A stretch of 64,000 nt of DNA, taken from NCBI RefSeq assembly GCF_001434315.1, contig NZ_AZFE01000030.1, forward strand, positions 104,363 through 168,362, given 5' to 3'. The stretch is from Paucilactobacillus oligofermentans DSM 15707 = LMG 22743 (GTDB lineage: Bacteria; Bacillota; Bacilli; Lactobacillales; Lactobacillaceae). Both the position numbers and the translations under genes were made by a program. Below are positions 62,080 to 64,000 of the stretch, in pieces (the first letter of the stretch is position 1; every line of letters begins with the position of its first letter). Below the pieces are notes generated by a model. The model did no database searches. It was not told the DNA's origin and was given only the letters and a program-made list of their open reading frames with translations.

Positions 62080-62138
62080 TGGCACTCACTCTCTTTCATT
62101 TAATGCGATAAGTTAATATTAAAGCAAAAGAGAGAATA

Positions 62139-62186
62139 ACACAATATGTTGTGTCCCATTTCATTAATCATCACTATATATAGTGA
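62139..62186 (-). promoter_or_regulatory. Tandem NrdR boxes upstream of nrdD
   Basis: ACACAATATGTTGTGT (62139-62154) and TCACTATATATAGTGA (62171-62186) are 16-base palindromes matching the NrdR-box pattern. Their centres are 32 bases apart, three helical turns, the usual arrangement for cooperative NrdR repression. They lie about 60-110 bases upstream of the nrdD start. Confidence 0.9.
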
Positions 62187-62485
62187 TAAATTAATGTTCT
62201 TAATCAAGATTGATTCATGTTATCTATTGATACTAGTCAATTCAATAAAACCTAAGCCTGTCATAACGTTAAACTAGTTTTTCACTCAATAAATAAATTT
62301 TATAATTATTACATTATATTTCAAAAAAATTTTAAAAAAATTTTTTATCTTAAATTATAGTAATGACAAAACGTAAAATTAACACAATCTGTGTTTTTAT
62401 CATTATGTAATCGTATTAGTCATTTCAATTTGATATGCTGTTATTGTTATATCACACATAATTTAATATGAAAGGTCATCCAGAT
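62187..62485. other. Intergenic region between nrdD and the DUF805 gene
   Basis: About 300 AT-rich bases that must contain divergent promoters. An inverted repeat AACACA-ATC-TGTGTT at about 62380-62395 is visible. It resembles half of an NrdR box but with a shortened centre, so I do not call it one. Nothing coding is seen. Confidence 0.4.
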
Positions 62486-62854
62486 ATGAGTACATATAAA
62501 AAATATTGGCATAATATTTTAAATTTTTCAGGTACTACTACCCGTTCAAATTATTGGTTGCCTATAATCATCAATATAATTATCACCTTTTTTTTAGTCA
62601 TCGTTTTTCAATCCCTAATTGGTCAGCCAATAACAGAGATATATTATGATTCAGATGCAGATTATTCATTCGGTTCTAGTCTGATTGTATTTTTAGTCAG
62701 TCTAGTTAACTTATCAGTATCGGTTCGCCGACTTCATGATAGTAATCATTCTGGATCATGGATTTTCATAAGAATAATTCCAATAATTGGATCTATTGTG
62801 TTCTTTATTTTAATGTTATTACACAGTCATCGTCCCAATAAATACTGTAATTAG
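62486..62854 (+). CDS. DUF805-family membrane protein
   Basis: 122 residues from the ATG at 62486, with GAAAGG about 12 bases upstream; an earlier in-frame ATG at 62468 lacks a site. The family pattern is YKKYWHNILNFSGTTTRSNYWLPIIINIII near the N-terminus and SVSVRRLHDSNHSGSWIF (R-R-L-H-D-x3-S-G-W-like) in the middle. It has three hydrophobic segments. No function is established for DUF805. Single gene. Confidence 0.82.
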   Translation: MSTYKKYWHNILNFSGTTTRSNYWLPIIINIIITFFLVIVFQSLIGQPITEIYYDSDADYSFGSSLIVFLVSLVNLSVSVRRLHDSNHSGSWIFIRIIPIIGSIVFFILMLLHSHRPNKYCN

Positions 62855-62869
62855 ATTTTCATCATTTAA

Positions 62870-62893
62870 CTCACTTAATTGGTGAGCTTTTTT
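62870..62893 (+). terminator. Terminator of DUF805 gene
   Basis: CTCAC(T), loop, (G)GTGAG followed by CTTTTTTT. Short stem but a good T-run, 15 bases after the stop. Confidence 0.65.
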
Positions 62894-62916
62894 ATTTCAA
62901 TAATATTTTAGTAAAC

Positions 62917-62951
62917 AAAAAAGCCTTGTAAGTTATACTTACAAGGCTTTA
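62917..62951 (-). terminator. Terminator of rRNA/tRNA operon
   Basis: AAAGCCTTGTAAGT / ACTTACAAGGCTTT with a short loop and a minus-strand T-run; it lies about 50 bases after the last tRNA (Leu). Confidence 0.88.
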
Positions 62952-62998
62952 AGGTTATCATTTTTTAGTACTATATCATTAATCGTCTATCTTATCTA

Positions 62999-63082
62999 TG
63001 CCGCCGGTGGGGGTCGAACCCACACTCCCGTGAAGGAACTGGATTTTGAGTCCAGCGCGTCTGCCAATTCCGCCACAGCGGC
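62999..63082 (-). tRNA. tRNA-Leu (anticodon CAA)
   Basis: 84 nt, acceptor GCCGCTG / CGGCGGC with one G-U pair. Anticodon stem CTGGA/TCCAG and loop CTCAAAA give CAA. The long variable arm and T-loop TTCGACC are present. Last gene of the tRNA cluster. Confidence 0.95.
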
Positions 63083-63102
63083 AAATGATATAGATACTTA
63101 AA

Positions 63103-63173
<71 letters not shown>

Positions 63174-63180
63174 ATCAAAT

Positions 63181-63260
63181 ACCCACGATTGGAACTACAA
63201 ACCGTTAAAAATGACGACGGAGTCAAAGTCTTCTTCATTACTACCTGGCTCAAACCCAAT
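63181..63260 (-). pseudogene. Decayed tRNA-Gln (UUG-type) remnant
   Basis: Read on the minus strand TGGGTTTGAGCCAGGTAGTAA, then GAAGACTTTGACTCCGTC, then GTAGTTCCAATCGTGGGTA. It follows tRNA-Gln in order: 5' acceptor, a D-arm GCCA-GGTAGTAA, and the anticodon loop CTTTGAC with TCCGT (TTG). But the anticodon stem has only three of five pairs, the second conserved D-loop G is lost, and the 3' acceptor (GTGGGTA) does not pair with TGGGTTT. It lies between His and Cys, where Gln stands in the usual Bacillales/Lactobacillales order. A functional Gln tRNA must be elsewhere. Confidence 0.55.
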
Positions 63261-63264
63261 CAAG

Positions 63265-63338
63265 GGCGGTATATGGGAATCGAACCCATGCGTGCCGGAT
63301 CCACAAACCGGTGTGTTAACCACTTCACCAATACCGCC
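63265..63338 (-). tRNA. tRNA-His (anticodon GTG)
   Basis: About 74 nt with the extra 5' G pairing with C73. Acceptor GCGGTAT/ATACCGC; anticodon loop TTGTGGA gives GTG. The closing pair 31-39 is U-U, a small departure from a perfect stem. T-loop TTCGATT. Confidence 0.92.
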
Positions 63339-63352
63339 AAAATATTAAAAAG

Positions 63353-63423
63353 CAGGGATAGAGGGAGTCGAACCCCCACTGATGGTTTTGGAGACCATAG
63401 TTCTACCATTAAACTATATCCCT
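63353..63423 (-). tRNA. tRNA-Trp (anticodon CCA)
   Basis: 71 nt, acceptor AGGGATA/TATCCCT, discriminator G, anticodon stem ATGGT/ACCAT with loop CTCCAAA giving CCA, T-loop TTCGACT. Confidence 0.95.
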
Positions 63424-63431
63424 ATAAAAAA

Positions 63432-63513
63432 TGGAGGGGAGAGGATTCGAACCTCCGAACCCGAAGGAGCGGATTTACAGTCCGCCGCGTTTAGCCAACT
63501 TCGCTACCCCTCC
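63432..63513 (-). tRNA. tRNA-Tyr (anticodon GTA)
   Basis: 82-nt class II tRNA. Acceptor GGAGGGG/CCCCTCC, anticodon loop CTGTAAA giving GTA, long variable arm (TCCTTCGGGTTCGG region), T-loop TTCGAAT. Confidence 0.94.
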
Positions 63514-63518
63514 ATCAA

Positions 63519-63591
63519 TGGCGCGGGACAGAATCGAACTGCCGACACATGGAGCTTCAATCCATTGCTCTACCGACTGAGCTACCGAGCC
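63519..63591 (-). tRNA. tRNA-Phe (anticodon GAA)
   Basis: 73 nt, anticodon stem ATGGA/TCCAT and loop TTGAAGC giving GAA, T-loop TTCGATT. The acceptor is GGCTCGG against CCGCGCC: pair 4-69 is U-C instead of U-A, a mismatch that relatives do not have as far as I recall. All other pairs are intact, so it is still called functional. Confidence 0.9.
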
Positions 63592-63652
63592 AATTTTTTC
63601 GGTTGATACTTTATGATAATTAAACATAATGAGATGTGGATCTCATTACATA

Positions 63653-63725
63653 TGGAGGATACAGGGTTCGAACCTGTGACATCCTGCTTGTAAGGCAGAC
63701 GCTCTCCCAGCTGAGCTAATCCTCC
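63653..63725 (-). tRNA. tRNA-Val (anticodon TAC)
   Basis: 73 nt, acceptor GGAGGAT/ATCCTCC, anticodon stem TCTGC/GCAGG (G-U at the end) with loop CTTACAA giving TAC, T-loop TTCGAAC. A 61-base spacer separates it from tRNA-Phe, longer than other spacers in the cluster. Confidence 0.93.
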
Positions 63726-63731
63726 ATCAAG

Positions 63732-63803
63732 TGACCCGTATGGGATTCGGACCCATGATACCGCCGTGAAAGGGCGGTGTCTTAACCACTTGACCAACGG
63801 GTC
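63732..63803 (-). tRNA. tRNA-Glu (anticodon TTC)
   Basis: 72 nt, acceptor GACCCGT/ACGGGTC, anticodon stem CCGCC/GGCGG with loop CTTTCAC giving TTC, T-loop TCCGAAT (C at the usual second T). Confidence 0.94.
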
Positions 63804-63808
63804 ATAAA

Positions 63809-63899
63809 CGGAGAGTAAGGGATTCGAACCCTTGAAACAGGTATAACCCGTTTACATCATTTCCAATGATGCTCCTTCGGCCAACTCGGACAACTCTCC
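63809..63899 (-). tRNA. tRNA-Ser (anticodon GGA)
   Basis: 91-nt class II tRNA. Acceptor GGAGAGT/ACTCTCC, discriminator G, anticodon stem CATCA/TGATG with loop TTGGAAA giving GGA, long variable arm, T-loop TTCGAAT. First tRNA after the 5S gene. Confidence 0.94.
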
Positions 63900-63945
63900 A
63901 GGTATCCAAGTAGAGAACATAATGTTCTAAAAGCCAAAAACTTTT

Positions 63946-64000
63946 GCATGGCGACGTCCTACCCTCGCAGGGAGCGATCCCCCAACTACTATCGGCGCTT
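63946..64000 (-). rRNA. 5S rRNA (3' end only)
   Basis: On the minus strand the sequence ends ...GCGCCGATAGTAGTTGGGG...GGTAGGACGTCGCCATGC, the conserved 3' portion of 5S rRNA. The rest lies beyond the right edge. The tRNA cluster therefore follows an rRNA operon transcribed leftward. Confidence 0.93.

Noticed and set aside
62380..62395. AACACAATCTGTGTT as a third NrdR box
   Set aside because: The centre is shorter than in the NrdR consensus and the spacing to the other boxes does not fit helical phasing.

Overview
The window looks like chromosome from a low-GC member of the Lactobacillaceae or a close relative. It is AT-rich, and Shine-Dalgarno sites are strong (GGAGG/GAGG). The folate cluster runs folB-folK-folE-folC-(Ham1-type gene)-folP, the order I recall from Lactiplantibacillus plantarum. 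metK carries an S(MK)/SAM-III leader typical of Lactobacillales, leuS has a T-box leader, and alsSD, pepV, an anaerobic class III ribonucleotide reductase and an rRNA-linked tRNA cluster are all present. I cannot support a species name.

Layout. 1-3419: sbcC (cut by the left edge) and sbcD. 3877-7251: small envelope-type proteins, a tRNA-Gly, a DUF2187-like protein and a MATE exporter. 7287-11711: six-gene folate operon. 11856-15180: YbjQ-like protein, tRNA-Leu, decayed IS30-type transposase, then an SOS-box-controlled Y-family polymerase cassette. 15227-18362: alsS-alsD with a divergent OhrR-like regulator. 18423-22180: CPBP protease, a PadR/DUF1700/DUF4097 operon and an unknown gene. 22278-36572: mostly housekeeping (mscL, deoxynucleoside kinase, GH73 hydrolase, usp, pepV, nnrD, MurJ-like flippase, pseudouridine synthase, leuS, PAP2, mnmM, metK). 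36602-40915: an unusual Tag-like protein, an amino acid permease, a VanZ-like protein and an acyl-CoA synthetase. 41011-46693: a catabolic operon. 46981-50847: manA, an AP2-domain protein and transketolase. 51147-58055: phosphate uptake (two pstS, pstC, pstA, two pstB, phoU) with a divergent OmpR-type regulator. 58153-62079: LysM protein and nrdDG. 62486-64000: DUF805 protein, tRNA cluster and the 3' end of a 5S rRNA gene, all RNA genes on the minus strand.

The most interesting locus is 41011-46693. It holds an aldehyde dehydrogenase of the GabD type, a GPH-family symporter, a small TalC/FSA-type transaldolase, a DUF4867 protein and an L-fucose-isomerase-like protein, with no sugar kinase. 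As far as I recall, this combination is that of the sulfoglycolytic transaldolase (sulfo-TAL, sft/sqv) pathway for the plant sulfosugar sulfoquinovose. The pathway would be import, isomerisation to sulfofructose, transaldolase transfer to glyceraldehyde-3-phosphate giving fructose-6-phosphate plus sulfolactaldehyde, then oxidation to sulfolactate. No sulfoquinovosidase, exporter or regulator gene is adjacent. A 31-residue membrane peptide with its own ribosome binding site leads the operon.

Regulation readable from sequence includes an S(MK) riboswitch with an extra hairpin before metK, a Leu T-box before leuS, two arrays of 11-bp-phased TGTAAA Pho boxes in front of the two pstS genes, paired NrdR boxes before nrdD, an SOS box before the Y-family polymerase, and many intrinsic terminators. 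Oddities include a DNA glycosylase homologue lacking all zinc ligands and the catalytic Glu, a response regulator with a degenerate receiver, and a decayed tRNA-Gln in the tRNA cluster.
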